Shown here piece after piece: positions 43,479 to 52,604 of a stretch of DNA of 64,000 nt (position 1 is the stretch's first letter; each line of letters opens with the position of its first letter). The stretch is from the NCBI GenBank assembly GCA_031362155.1, contig JANLRZ010000185.1:9718-73717 (forward strand), given 5' to 3'. The position numbers were made by a program, and so were the translations under genes. Below the pieces are notes generated by a model. The model did not search any database and was not told where the DNA came from. It was given only the letters and a program-made list of their open reading frames with translations. This stretch comes from JAENVU01 sp031362155 (lineage in GTDB: Bacteria > Actinomycetota > Acidimicrobiia > IMCC26256 > JAENVU01).

Positions 43479-44479
43479 GGGTCTTCGGATGCTGAGGGCA
43501 ACACCGCCGCGCTGAGTTCGGGGAAGACCTTCGCGACCTTGGTCATGAGGTACTGGCCGTAGGTTCCGTCGAACGCGTGAACGCTGGTGCCGTCCCATCG
43601 GCGGCCGGCATCGTCGGGCGGCGGATCGCCGGATAGCGGGAGCGCGCCGACGCGTGCGTCCCAGTCGGGATCGAAGAAGAACGGGATCGAGATGCGGTCT
43701 CGATCGGTCGGCGAAACGACCCGGTGGGCTGTAGATCGATAGCGGCCGCCGGTCAGGCGATCGAGCATGTCGCCGATGTTGCACACCAGTGCCGATGAAT
43801 CGGGCGGGAGGTCGATCCAACCCCGGTCGCTGCGGACTTGGAGTCCGCCGGACGCGTCCTGCCACAGCAGCGTGAGGAATCCATAGTCGGTGTGCTCGCC
43901 AACGCCGCGGGTAGCTCCGGGCGTGGCCGGATACTGAAAGAGCCTCAGCAACACCACCGGGTCCCGAAACCACCGGTCGTTGAGCGTGTCGGCCCCGAGT
44001 CCGAGTGCGTAGGAGATCGCTCGGGTCAGATGATGGCCGAGCGCTTCGAGCGACTGCAGGTAGGCGGACACGGCCGGACGAAGTGCCGCGGGATGGTCGG
44101 GCCAGAGGTTCGGGCCGTGCAACGGGAGTCCGTGCGCCACCCTCGGATCAGTCGGCGGCAGCTCACGGCCGAAGTAGTAGCCCTCCTTGTGGTCGGCCAC
44201 GCCGGAGGTGAGCTCACCGTCGAGCGGGAACCAGCCTCGCCACGCCACCCCGCCCCGACTCATCGCGACCTGCTGCTTGTCGGCCGTCGGCGACGCGAAG
44301 AACTCGCGTGCGAGCGCGGCGACGGCTTCGCTCCGGGTCGGGTCGATCCCGTGGTTGATGACCGAGAAGAAGCCGAACTCTCGACACGCCCGATCGATGG
44401 CCGCGGCGACCGATTCGATGTCGCAGCCGTCGAGGAGTGGCGCAACGTCGATGGTCGGGACGACAACCAGATCGTTCAC
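43475..44479 (-). CDS. Isopenicillin N synthase-like Fe(II)/2OG dioxygenase
   Basis: A 334-residue non-heme iron oxygenase. The N-terminal DIOX_N part (VPTIDVAPLLDG, GFFSVINHGI) is followed by the 2OG-FeII domain with iron ligands in GEHTDYGFLTLL (His-x-Asp) and STAHRVVS (His), and 2OG-binding RISIPFFF (Arg-x-Ser). It is related to plant gibberellin/ethylene-forming and bacterial IPNS-like oxidases. The GTG start at 44479 lies 3 bp after the stop of the phosphotransferase gene, so the two are co-transcribed. It overlaps the coiled-coil gene by four bases, convergently. Confidence 0.93.
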   Translation of the reverse strand: MNDLVVVPTIDVAPLLDGCDIESVAAAIDRACREFGFFSVINHGIDPTRSEAVAALAREFFASPTADKQQVAMSRGGVAWRGWFPLDGELTSGVADHKEGYYFGRELPPTDPRVAHGLPLHGPNLWPDHPAALRPAVSAYLQSLEALGHHLTRAISYALGLGADTLNDRWFRDPVVLLRLFQYPATPGATRGVGEHTDYGFLTLLWQDASGGLQVRSDRGWIDLPPDSSALVCNIGDMLDRLTGGRYRSTAHRVVSPTDRDRISIPFFFDPDWDARVGALPLSGDPPPDDAGRRWDGTSVHAFDGTYGQYLMTKVAKVFPELSAAVLPSASEDP

Positions 44480-44482
44480 CGG

Positions 44483-45568
44483 TCAGGAGATCATGCCGTC
44501 GAGCAGGGTACGGAACATGATGAGGTCGTCCGGGTCGTCGGGCTTGTCCATCTGGCCGTAGGCCATCCCCCGGGTACTCGTGCGGACCGACACGATCGCG
44601 AATCGCAGCGCGCCGAACACCTCGTACCAGTGCAGCGGCTGGGGCGAGTAGCCGGTCAGCCGTTCGTACTCCGCGGCCACCACTTCCGGCGTCATGAATT
44701 CGGGCAGGCCGGGGAACTCGAACCGGGTGGCGAGGTCCTGGAAGAACCGGTGGAGGAACACCATCCAGGCGATGTCGACCTCGCGGGGCCCGACCGTGGC
44801 CATCTCCCAATCCAAGACGGCGACCGGTGTGAAGTCGCGGTAGAGCATGTTGCCGATCCGGCTGTCGCCCCAGTTCAGCACCGCCTCGGGCTCGGCGGGT
44901 CGGTTGGCGGTCAGCCAGTCGAAGGTCCGCTCGATCAGCGGATACGTCACGCCCTCCCGGGCCCACTCGTAGTAGCTGCGCTGACCTTCGAGCTGTGCGG
45001 TCATCGCGGACCCCGACGCGTCCGGGCCGGTGATGAAACTCAGGTCGGCATTGGCGGGAGTGATCGAGTGGACTTGGCCCAGCACCGCGACCGACGTCCG
45101 CAGGAGGGTGTCACGCTCCTCCGGCGTTGCGTCCATCACCCATCCGCCGAAGACGTAGGGCGGAACGTCTGGCGCGGCCTCGCCGTCGACCCGTTCCATC
45201 ACGAGAAACGGGGTTCCCAACCAGGCGGGATCGGTCTCGAGATGACGACATATCGGTGCCGGTGCGCTCGTGCGCTCGCGGACGAGATCCATGCATCGTT
45301 TCTGGAGGTCGAGGTCGTAGGTTTCGAACACCGGATACACGTCGGGCAGCGGTGCGAGCCGGGCGACCAGACGTTCCGCGGTGCCAACGGGCTGGACCAC
45401 GGTGAAGAGCACCGTCTCGCTCGACATCCCGTTGCCGGGCTCGCCGATGTCCTCGACCCGCGTCCCGGCGCCGAAGACGTGCTCGGCCCAACGGCCCAGC
45501 GCCGGTTCGGTATCCGCGGGGTCTCGCCGCCACGGGGTGGTCATCGCCTCGGGATCAAGATCGGCCAT
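44483..45568 (-). CDS. Phosphotransferase (APH/ACAD10-like) family protein
   Basis: A 361-residue protein-kinase-like-fold phosphotransferase. The ATP-site Lys region is near the N-terminus (ERLVARLAPLPDVYPVFETYDL), the catalytic Brenner-type motif reads NWGDSRIGNMLY (His replaced by Trp, usual for this ACAD10-like branch) and the metal-binding DWEMATVGPREVDIAW follows. Substrates may be hydroxy-acyl compounds or small alcohols; antibiotic resistance is not implied. AAGGAAA precedes the ATG. It is the first gene of an operon with the dioxygenase. Confidence 0.9.
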   Translation of the reverse strand: MADLDPEAMTTPWRRDPADTEPALGRWAEHVFGAGTRVEDIGEPGNGMSSETVLFTVVQPVGTAERLVARLAPLPDVYPVFETYDLDLQKRCMDLVRERTSAPAPICRHLETDPAWLGTPFLVMERVDGEAAPDVPPYVFGGWVMDATPEERDTLLRTSVAVLGQVHSITPANADLSFITGPDASGSAMTAQLEGQRSYYEWAREGVTYPLIERTFDWLTANRPAEPEAVLNWGDSRIGNMLYRDFTPVAVLDWEMATVGPREVDIAWMVFLHRFFQDLATRFEFPGLPEFMTPEVVAAEYERLTGYSPQPLHWYEVFGALRFAIVSVRTSTRGMAYGQMDKPDDPDDLIMFRTLLDGMIS

Positions 45569-45674
45569 TGGGTTTCCTTGTCACGTCGGGCGGATACGGT
45601 GCGGCGAGGTCGGGCGGTGGGAGCGTGGGGATCGACGTTGCCCGTCCGTCGCCGGAACGGAAGGATCGAACCCC

Positions 45675-46508
45675 ATGCTCGCTGCAACCGTGCTGGCCCT
45701 GGCGGCCGCCTTGTTGCATGCAGCCTGGAACTTACTCATCAAAACTGCCGACGATCGCGATCTGGCCGCATGGGGTCAGTACGTCTTCGGGGCGGTGGCG
45801 CTGGCACCGGTCTTGGCGTTCACCGGCCTCCCGGATCTGGCGGCCTTGCCGTTTCTGGGCGTCTCGGCGGTCGTGCACATCTTCTACGTCCGGGCGCTCG
45901 TGGCGGCGTATGTCCACGGCGATTTCTCATTGGCCTATCCGCTCGCCCGAGGAGGAGGCGCGCTCGTCGCCTCGCTCGTGGGCGTGGTCGCGCTCGGCGA
46001 CGGATTGAGTGTCGGCGGCTGGCTGGCATTGCTGGTCGTGTTCGCCGGGCTGGCGTCGTTGGTACGGCCCGGGACGCCCCGGGTGGAGGTGGTGTACGCG
46101 TTGCTCACGGCGGTGCTGATCGGCACCTACACCGTGATCGATGCCGCGGGCGCCCGACACACGAGCAACGGGTTTGCCTACGGCGTGGCCCTGACCGGGA
46201 TGAGTGGGCTGGCATTGTCGGTCGTCTACCTGGGCCAGGGCCGGGGGCCGGCATTCGCGGTATCGATACGCCGGGGCTGGCCTCGCCACCTCGTGTCGGG
46301 CATATTTCTGGCGACGGCCTACTCGTTGGTGCTTGTCGCGGTGCGATTCGCATCGGTCGCCTACGTCGCGACCCTGCGAGAGTCCTCGGTCGTGCTCGGA
46401 GCCGGGCTCGGTTGGTTGGTCCTGCACGAACGACTCGGCGGGCGCAGGTTGGTGTCGGCCGTGGTCGTGACCGCGGGCCTGGTGGGGCTGATCGTGGCGC
46501 AGGTCTAA
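45675..46508 (+). CDS. EamA/DMT-superfamily transporter
   Basis: A 277-residue membrane transporter with ten predicted helices in two EamA halves. Landmarks are LLHAAWNLLIK (helix 1), AYPLARGGGALVASLVG at the end of the first half and AYVATLRESSVVLGAGLGWLVLHER near the C-terminus. Such proteins export metabolites or nucleotide sugars. The ATG at 45675 is chosen because it directly starts the first helix; the longer frame upstream has no homology. The 3' end overlaps the convergent P450 gene by four bases. Confidence 0.9.
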   Translation: MLAATVLALAAALLHAAWNLLIKTADDRDLAAWGQYVFGAVALAPVLAFTGLPDLAALPFLGVSAVVHIFYVRALVAAYVHGDFSLAYPLARGGGALVASLVGVVALGDGLSVGGWLALLVVFAGLASLVRPGTPRVEVVYALLTAVLIGTYTVIDAAGARHTSNGFAYGVALTGMSGLALSVVYLGQGRGPAFAVSIRRGWPRHLVSGIFLATAYSLVLVAVRFASVAYVATLRESSVVLGAGLGWLVLHERLGGRRLVSAVVVTAGLVGLIVAQV

Positions 46509-47716
46509 CGCTCGCTCGAGAGTCGGACGGGAAGCTCTTTCAACGCGTTGTTCAGATTCGAACGCTGCCGACGGGCCGGACCGATCTGCGTGATGGTCGG
46601 GAAATAGTCGAGCAGTTCCTCGAAGAACACGCGACCTTCGAGCCGGGCGAGATGGATCCCGAGGCAGAAGTGCTCGCCGGTGCCGAAGGACAGGTGGGGA
46701 TTCGGGTCGCGATGGATGTCGAACTCGTTCGGCCGCACGAACACCGTCTCGTCGCGGTTGGCCGAGGTGTACATCATCGCGACCTTGTCTCCCGCCTTGA
46801 TCTCCGCGGGGCCGAGGGTGGTGTCGGCGGTCGCGGTCCGCCGGAAATAGTGGAGGGGATTGGCGTAGCGCAGGATCTCCTCGACTGCTGACGGGATGAG
46901 CGACCGGTCGGCCCGTAACTCCGAGAGTTGTTCCGGGTGGTCGAGCAGGGCCAAGAGGCCCGACGACAACATCGTGCGGGTGGTGTCGTTCCCCGCGGTG
47001 ACGAGCTGGACGAAGAAGCTTCCGAACTGGATGTCGGTCATCGCTTCACCGTCGACCTCGACGGCGAGCATCACGGTCGTGAGGTCATCAGCGGGCTCCG
47101 CCCGCCGTTGGCCGGCGAGACCGATCGCATACATCGCCATCTCGACCGTCGCGCTCATCGCCGCTTCGGCGGCGTCGGGGTCGGCCGCCATGATGTCGGG
47201 GTCCTGGCTGCCGGAGTTCATCTCCGACCAGTGATGGATCTTGGGCCAATCGGCTTCCGGGATGCCCATGAGTTCACCGACGACCTGGGACGGAAGCCGG
47301 GCGCAGACGTCGTGGACGAAGTCGAGGTCGCGGTCGGCGGAGTCGCGCATGATGGTCTGGCAAATCTGGCGGATGCGGCCCTCGAGCTGGCCCATGACCT
47401 TCGGCGCAAAATGAGGAGACGCACTCCGTCGGTACCCGAGGTGGCGCGGCGGGTCCATCGCCAAGAGCATGTCTTGCATCATCGCCAGATTCTCGGGCGA
47501 GAGATCCTCGAGCACGACCCCTCCCGTCGCCGCCGAGTAGAGGAGTGGCTCGCGAGCCACCGTGACAAGGTCGGCGTGGCGCAGCACGGCCCAATAGCCG
47601 GTGCCGTCGGGCATGTCCTGCCACACGACGGGCTGTTCACGGCGGAGCCGGGCAAAGAGTTCGTGGGGAGGACCCGCGACGTAGGAGTCCGGACTGTAGA
47701 AGTCGATCGCCGTCAT
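46505..47716 (-). CDS. Cytochrome P450
   Basis: A 403-residue bacterial soluble P450. The oxygen-binding helix has AGNDTTR, the E-x-x-R motif is EEILR, and the heme loop is FGTGEHFCLGIHLAR with the Cys thiolate. The N-terminus (ELFARLRREQPVVWQDMP) matches the actinobacterial CYP124/125/142-like group that oxidises steroid or isoprenoid lipids, but the exact subfamily cannot be set by eye. No ferredoxin is adjacent. The start ATG has GGGAGGACC upstream. Confidence 0.94.
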   Translation of the reverse strand: MTAIDFYSPDSYVAGPPHELFARLRREQPVVWQDMPDGTGYWAVLRHADLVTVAREPLLYSAATGGVVLEDLSPENLAMMQDMLLAMDPPRHLGYRRSASPHFAPKVMGQLEGRIRQICQTIMRDSADRDLDFVHDVCARLPSQVVGELMGIPEADWPKIHHWSEMNSGSQDPDIMAADPDAAEAAMSATVEMAMYAIGLAGQRRAEPADDLTTVMLAVEVDGEAMTDIQFGSFFVQLVTAGNDTTRTMLSSGLLALLDHPEQLSELRADRSLIPSAVEEILRYANPLHYFRRTATADTTLGPAEIKAGDKVAMMYTSANRDETVFVRPNEFDIHRDPNPHLSFGTGEHFCLGIHLARLEGRVFFEELLDYFPTITQIGPARRQRSNLNNALKELPVRLSSER

Positions 47717-47746
47717 CGCAGGTCCTCCCGAAGTTCAGTTCACGGC

Positions 47747-48781
47747 TCAGCAGCTCCGTGGTGCGAGCCACGCTACCGGGAGCCATCCCCGAGCGAGCGC
47801 CTGCACCGACTGGGTCGTCGCGAACGTGTTCACCGGCGGGAACGCGTCATTCGCGCTCGCGATGTGTCCGTCGGCGGCCTGTTGACTGCGCAGCCAGTTC
47901 ACCGGGCTGCCGTAGGCCGTCCCCGTCTTCGCCGGACGCGCCGTGTCGCGCCAGCAGGACGTGGTGACGTCGAAGCCCGTTGCGGTAATGGCGACCACTG
48001 CGGTCGCAGTGGAGTTGGGGTCGTCCGCGCCGAACGCTTGCCACGAACCGTTCGCCTTCTGGTTGTCGGCGAGGAACTGGAGGGCCTTCACGAGGTTCGC
48101 GTCGGTCGAGGTCGCTTTGCCGGCCACCAACGCTTGGACCGCCAGGGCGGTCGAATCGACGTCGAGGTCGGTTCCCGTGTTGTCGCCCGCGAAGTTCCAG
48201 CCGCCGTTGGCCTGCTGGGCGGCACGGATCATTGCGAGCGTGGGTGCGGGCACGTCACCCGTGGTCTGCTGCTTGGCCAATGCGGCGTACAGCGTGGCGT
48301 TGAACGCTCCGTAGGAACCGTCGGGTGCCGCCCCGGAGTCGACCACCGCGACGAGGTTGCGGGCACCATCAGACTGCGGATCGAACGCGGTCGGGCTCAG
48401 ACCGAGAGGCTTGGCCACGAGCACGATCAGCTTCGCCGCCTGACCCGCGTTCAGCGTGCCGTCGGCGAAATCGTCGAGCGCGTCGAGTGCGGACTTGTTG
48501 TTCTTCTTCATCGCCAGCACCGCGTTGCGGGCCACCGTGGTGTCCCAGCCGAACTTGGTTTGGGCGGGTTCGGCGATGGCGACGACCGCATCGGGCGTTT
48601 CGAAGCCCGCGAATCCGGAGACCTCGAAGGAACCGTCGGTCTGTTGTTGAGATGCCAACCAGGTGGTGGCCTTGGTGAGCACTGGTGAGTTCTCCGCCAC
48701 GCCGAACCCGGTGAATTTGCACCCGGAAATGGCGACGGCGGTGAACAGCGTGCCCACGAGCACGCGACGTAGGGATTGCAT
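47747..48781 (-). CDS. Secreted lipoprotein with prenyltransferase/squalene-oxidase-type toroid repeats
   Basis: A 344-residue lipoprotein. The signal peptide ends at the lipobox VAISGC (Cys about 21). The mature part is an alpha/alpha toroid with repeated helix starts of the type QQTDGSF, APDGSYGAF, QQANGGWNF, NQKANGSWQAF and QQAADGH. The repeat class is shared by terpene cyclases, complement-like and cobalamin-binding (intrinsic-factor) proteins; the cyclase DxDD motif is not seen. A surface ligand-binding role is more likely than cyclisation. Two cysteines (SCW and the terminal PRSC) may form a disulfide. The ATG at 48781 has GGAGG upstream. Confidence 0.8.
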   Translation of the reverse strand: MQSLRRVLVGTLFTAVAISGCKFTGFGVAENSPVLTKATTWLASQQQTDGSFEVSGFAGFETPDAVVAIAEPAQTKFGWDTTVARNAVLAMKKNNKSALDALDDFADGTLNAGQAAKLIVLVAKPLGLSPTAFDPQSDGARNLVAVVDSGAAPDGSYGAFNATLYAALAKQQTTGDVPAPTLAMIRAAQQANGGWNFAGDNTGTDLDVDSTALAVQALVAGKATSTDANLVKALQFLADNQKANGSWQAFGADDPNSTATAVVAITATGFDVTTSCWRDTARPAKTGTAYGSPVNWLRSQQAADGHIASANDAFPPVNTFATTQSVQALARGWLPVAWLAPRSC

Positions 48782-49040
48782 GGAAGAACCTCCGGAGGCC
48801 CCTTTCCACGAGGGCCTCATGTCGTGCCGCAGGGTGCGGCGACGGATACGAGCGTCGGACCGGTCGGACCGACGGAGGGCGGCGGGGATCTGGCTCAGGA
48901 GCAGGTCGCTCCATCACAGTTGCGGGTCAGCGCCGGAATCACACCGGCTTCTCCCGTACCGAACTCGGGCGGGACTCTAGACCTCAAGGGTGCGTTCGGC
49001 ACAAACGCGACGCCCGCCCTGCTCGCGCCGACCGACTCGG

Positions 49041-49397
49041 TCAGGCGGCGTGGGCCCGGAGATCGTCGATGGTCGCCCATTCGAGGACGAGCGCGTGGGT
49101 TGCCTCCAGCACGACCTTCGGCGCGCGACCGGCCTCGAAGGCCTCGACCCACCGGGCTGCACAGAGACACCACTGGTCGCCGGGGGCGAGGCCGGGGAAC
49201 CCGTACTCGGGCATCGGGGTCGAGAGGTCGTTGCCGACGCCGCGGCTGAAGTCGAGGAACTCGCCCGTCATCACCACGCAGACCGCGTGCAGCCCGACGT
49301 CTTCTCCGCCGGAGTTACAGCAGCCGTCGCGAAAGAACCCGGTGAGGGGATCGAAACTGCAGGGGACAAGTTCGGTGCCGAGCACGTTCTGGGCCAT
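49041..49397 (-). CDS. DUF2237 family protein
   Basis: A 118-residue protein of the DUF2237 family, found in bacteria and plants with no known function. The characteristic features are NVLGTELVPCSFDPLTGFFRDGCCNSGGEDVGLH, VVMTGEFLDFSRGVGNDLSTP and the end GDQWCLCAARW with conserved cysteines, suggesting metal binding. It is the third of three minus-strand genes (GNAT acetyltransferase, AlkB, DUF2237). A 15-bp tandem repeat lies in its leader. Confidence 0.9.
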   Translation of the reverse strand: MAQNVLGTELVPCSFDPLTGFFRDGCCNSGGEDVGLHAVCVVMTGEFLDFSRGVGNDLSTPMPEYGFPGLAPGDQWCLCAARWVEAFEAGRAPKVVLEATHALVLEWATIDDLRAHAA

Positions 49398-49410
49398 CCC
49401 GCTATTCCAT

Positions 49411-49450
49411 CACGGATCGGGCCGTCACGGATCGGGCCGTCACGGATCGG
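49411..49450. repeat. 15-bp tandem repeat, 2.7 copies
   Basis: CACGGATCGGGCCGT is repeated at 49411-49425 and 49426-49440, with a partial third copy to 49450. It spans the AlkB stop codon (49440-49442) and the leader of the DUF2237 gene. Confidence 0.85.
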
Positions 49451-50081
49451 GGAGATCGGTGGAGTGGGGCACGCCGAGCGTCCACCGCCAGGAGATCGAG
49501 ATTCGCGGTCCCGATCGGGCGGTCTTGGGCACCGCGTGTTCCCAGCCACGCTGCGCGCTGCCGCCCATGACGATGAGATCGCCGGAACCGGGCCGCAGGT
49601 CGATGCTCGGGCCGCCGCCGATCGGGCGGATGAGGAAGGGCCGGCGGGTCCCGAGCGTCACGATCGCGACGATCGTGTCGTCGAGGGTCCGGAGTTCGCG
49701 ATCGGAATGCCATGCGACGCTGTCGCGACCGTCCCGGTAGTAGTTGAACCCGGGCCGACGGAACCGGCGGCGGTACGTGGCCTCGAGTGCGTGGTGAAGC
49801 CGCGGGATCATGTGATCGACGGGTGGGTCGCTCATGCGCGCCCAGTACGACAGCCGCGGATCGTCGAGGACTTGGTCCCACATCCGGCGGCGGCCCTGCC
49901 GCCACGGCACTGCCCTGATCAGCCGATCGAGCAGCACGTCGCCGCCGAGCACCCAGTCGCGGCTGACGTCGACCCAGGCGCTCGTGTCGAGCTGGATTCG
50001 CTCGAACGGGGGCGACTCCCGCAACGACGGGTCGACCACCCCGAACAACGTTGTTTGGAGCCCTGACATCGGGTTCGCCAT
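49440..50081 (-). CDS. AlkB-family alpha-ketoglutarate-dependent dioxygenase
   Basis: A 213-residue AlkB-type oxygenase, the class that removes alkyl groups from nucleic acid bases oxidatively. Features are FNYYRDGRDSVAWHSDRE (iron ligands His and Asp), the second His in GWEHAVPK and the 2OG-binding RISISWR (Arg-x5-Arg). The N-terminus has the short alpha/beta lid typical of bacterial ALKBH2/3-like proteins (LGGDVLLDRLIRAVPWRQGRRRMW). The ATG at 50081 is chosen from homology. It lies 29 bp behind the acetyltransferase gene. Confidence 0.92.
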   Translation of the reverse strand: MANPMSGLQTTLFGVVDPSLRESPPFERIQLDTSAWVDVSRDWVLGGDVLLDRLIRAVPWRQGRRRMWDQVLDDPRLSYWARMSDPPVDHMIPRLHHALEATYRRRFRRPGFNYYRDGRDSVAWHSDRELRTLDDTIVAIVTLGTRRPFLIRPIGGGPSIDLRPGSGDLIVMGGSAQRGWEHAVPKTARSGPRISISWRWTLGVPHSTDLPDP

Positions 50082-50110
50082 GCCCGTCAGTGTATCGAAC
50101 AGATGTTTGG

Positions 50111-50794
50111 TCAGGCGTCGGATGGGGGTTGGTACATCCCGACCGGGAGGGTCGTGCGCAGGGAGAAGCCGAGCCGCCTGTACATGGCGATCGCCGACGC
50201 GTTCCCATCGCGGACGTGCAGGAAGGGCAATGCGCCATCGGCGAGGATCGTGTCGAGCACCGCCAGGGTCGCCACCGCGGCCAGACCGCGGCCGCGGTGC
50301 GCCTCGTCGGTGCACACCGCGCTGATCTCGACGGCGTCGGGGAGTCGCATGCGTTGACCGGCCGCGGCAACGAGCACCCCGTCGATGCGCACGCCGAAGA
50401 ACCGACCGAGTTCGTGCGTTCGTTCGGCCCACGGTCCGGGCGCGGTGGTGGTGACCAATGCCGTGAGCTCCGCGAGGTCGTCCGGGCCGAGTTCGACGGC
50501 GCGCGCGCCATGATCGGCTGCGGCGGGCGGGACCGCTCGATCGAACACCATCTGGTGGACCGCGAACGACCCCAGCGCGCTCCAGCCAGGACCGGGCTCG
50601 AGCGGCGGGAGGAGAATTGCGGGGCCTTCGCTCAAGGCCGCCAGTGCCGCCCACGATGCTTCGTCGGGGTCGTCGGGCAGACCTGCGAACACCGAGAAGT
50701 CCGGCGGGTAGCGCACGGCCCTCGCGTCACCCTCGGCTACCGTGACCTGCGGTCCGGTCAATGCATGCCACACGGGGTTGTCGAGTGGATTCAC
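50111..50794 (-). CDS. GNAT-family N-acetyltransferase
   Basis: A 227-residue acetyltransferase. The C-terminal half is the GNAT domain: EISAVCTDEAHRGRGLAAVATLAVLD holds the acetyl-CoA pyrophosphate loop (RGRGLA), and NASAIAMYRRLGFSLRT is motif B, of the FR47 type. The N-terminal half is a degenerate second GNAT-like fold. The acceptor is unknown. The GTG at 50794 has GAGGA upstream. It is the first of three minus-strand genes ending in DUF2237. Confidence 0.9.
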   Translation of the reverse strand: MNPLDNPVWHALTGPQVTVAEGDARAVRYPPDFSVFAGLPDDPDEASWAALAALSEGPAILLPPLEPGPGWSALGSFAVHQMVFDRAVPPAAADHGARAVELGPDDLAELTALVTTTAPGPWAERTHELGRFFGVRIDGVLVAAAGQRMRLPDAVEISAVCTDEAHRGRGLAAVATLAVLDTILADGALPFLHVRDGNASAIAMYRRLGFSLRTTLPVGMYQPPSDA

Positions 50795-50838
50795 GGGCTG
50801 ATCCTCGCAGCTCTAGCTGGGTGGGAGGTGCCCATTTC

Positions 50839-51693
50839 ATGACGTCGACCGAAGTGAATGCGGTGGCGAATGCGGTCGCGGTCATCGAACGCGACGGCTA
50901 CATCGTGCTCGAAGACGCCATCGAACCCGAGTTGCGTACTCAGCTCCGGGATACCCTCCGCCGGCTCGAAGGCGAACTCGGGGTCACGCCCCGTGCCACC
51001 GCGGCCGAAGGCCACGCGACGAAGCGGATGTACAACCTCCTGGCTCGCGATCCGATCTTCGTCGAGATGCCGATCCATCCAGCCGTGTTGCCGATCGTCG
51101 AATCGCTCCTCGACCGTGGGTGCCTCCTCTCGGGGATGACGTCGATCGACATCGGGCCGGGTGAGGAGCCGCAACCGATGCACGGTGACGACGTCGTGAT
51201 GTCCCGCCACCTTCAGCGGCCGCACGCGCCGATGATGGTGACGAGCATGTGGGCGTTGACCGACTTCACCGCCGAGAATGGTGGTACTTGGTTCGTACCG
51301 GGCTCGCACCGCTGGGCCGATGTTCCCGGCACCAACGGTGAGATCCCCGACGGGATCGAGGTCCGCAAGCTCGAGATGGCAGCCGGCAGCGTCATGGTCT
51401 TCCACGGCAGCCTCTGGCACGGCGGGGGCGCGAATACGACGGCCGACGAGTGGCGCCTCGGCGTCAACGTCCAGTACTGCCCGGGCTTCGTGCGCCAGCA
51501 ACAGAACCCCTACTTCTCGGTTCCGGCGGAGACGGCCGCGACCTTTCCCGACCGACTGTTGGGTCTGTTGGGATATCGCCTGTACAAGGGGATCATGGGG
51601 CACGTCGACGGCAAGAGCCCGGGCGAAGTGGTCTTCGGTCAACGGATGGCCGAGGTTGCCTACCGCGACGCGGAGACTCGTCGACAATCGTGA
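50839..51693 (+). CDS. Phytanoyl-CoA dioxygenase (PhyH) family protein A
   Basis: A 284-residue Fe(II)/2OG oxygenase. Iron ligands are in QPMHGDDVVM (His-x-Asp) and FHGSLWHGGG (distal His), followed by a 2OG-binding Arg in DEWRLGVNVQY; FVPGSHRW is a family signature. Related enzymes hydroxylate fatty acyl chains or natural-product scaffolds. The ATG has GGGAGG at 50823-50828. It is coupled to the PAP2 gene by a 4-base overlap. Confidence 0.92.
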   Translation: MTSTEVNAVANAVAVIERDGYIVLEDAIEPELRTQLRDTLRRLEGELGVTPRATAAEGHATKRMYNLLARDPIFVEMPIHPAVLPIVESLLDRGCLLSGMTSIDIGPGEEPQPMHGDDVVMSRHLQRPHAPMMVTSMWALTDFTAENGGTWFVPGSHRWADVPGTNGEIPDGIEVRKLEMAAGSVMVFHGSLWHGGGANTTADEWRLGVNVQYCPGFVRQQQNPYFSVPAETAATFPDRLLGLLGYRLYKGIMGHVDGKSPGEVVFGQRMAEVAYRDAETRRQS

Positions 51694-52604
51694 CGAGCGA
51701 CGTGGAATTAGCGATTCAGCCGCACGCGCCCGAGCGCGCGCGTGCGGTGCGCCGGCTGACGATTGCCGCGGCGTTGTGCGCACTTGCCCTAGTGGTGCTC
51801 ACCGTCGTCTTCGTCGGGACTCGCGCCGGTCAACGCGTCGACGACGCCGCGCTCCGCGGGCAAGTCGTCGAACACCCGCGGACTGCCGCGCGTTCGGATC
51901 GATTGTTGCGCACGATCTCGGTGGGATCGTTGACGTTCTTCGGGGTGTCCCTCGTGGCGATCGCCGCCGCTCGCGGGCGCCGATATCTCGCGCTTGGTGT
52001 CGGCACGATCATCGCCGGCTCGAACATCACCACGCAGGTCTACAAAGCCTTGATCGATCGACCCCAGCTCCTCCCGCTCGGGGAACGGCTCATCAACTTC
52101 AACACCCTCCCGAGCGGTCACAGCACCGTCGCGGCGTCGCTCGCGGCCGGCCTCGTACTGGTCGCACCCGTCCGGCTGCGACCGGTGGCGGCCACCATCG
52201 GCGCGCTGTACGCGTGCGGAATGGCCGCGATGACGCTCGCCGCCGGCTGGCACCGGCCCAGCGATGCGGTGAGCGCGTTTGTGGTGGTGGGAATGTGGAC
52301 CTTCGGCGTGTGCGCGGTGCTGATCGCGACCCGGGGCACCGGATCGCCGCGGGTGCACGAGGGGCTCCCGGGTCTCGTGATCGGCATGGTCGCAGTGATG
52401 ACGCTCGCGTTCTCGGTGATTCTCATCTCGACCACGATCGACACGGCCGACGGTTTTCGCGCGGTCCGGTTGGGGGTCGCCTACGTGGTCGCGCTCGGGT
52501 CGATCGTCGTGACCGGCGTCGCCTTCATCATCACCGAGGTGTTGTTGCTGCGCGGTATCAGTCTCGACGTTCCCCGGCGCGACCGAACCAGCCGCTGGAC
52601 CTAG
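51690..52604 (+). CDS. PAP2-superfamily phosphatase, membrane protein
   Basis: A 304-residue integral membrane phosphatase with about six to seven helices. The three active-site motifs are KALIDRPQLL (K-x6-RP like), NTLPSGHSTVAAS and AAGWHRPSDAVSAF. It would dephosphorylate a lipid such as undecaprenyl-diphosphate or phosphatidate at the outer face. The GTG at 51690 overlaps the PhyH stop as GTGA. The last helix pair is an extension beyond the usual PAP2 core. Confidence 0.9.
   Translation: MTSDVELAIQPHAPERARAVRRLTIAAALCALALVVLTVVFVGTRAGQRVDDAALRGQVVEHPRTAARSDRLLRTISVGSLTFFGVSLVAIAAARGRRYLALGVGTIIAGSNITTQVYKALIDRPQLLPLGERLINFNTLPSGHSTVAASLAAGLVLVAPVRLRPVAATIGALYACGMAAMTLAAGWHRPSDAVSAFVVVGMWTFGVCAVLIATRGTGSPRVHEGLPGLVIGMVAVMTLAFSVILISTTIDTADGFRAVRLGVAYVVALGSIVVTGVAFIITEVLLLRGISLDVPRRDRTSRWT

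Noticed and set aside
43838..46891. 1017-codon plus-strand frame opposite the IPNS-like and phosphotransferase genes
   Set aside because: No recognisable domain, and the composition is that of a GC-driven shadow. The minus-strand genes have intact catalytic motifs, and the real plus-strand gene there (EamA) uses another frame.
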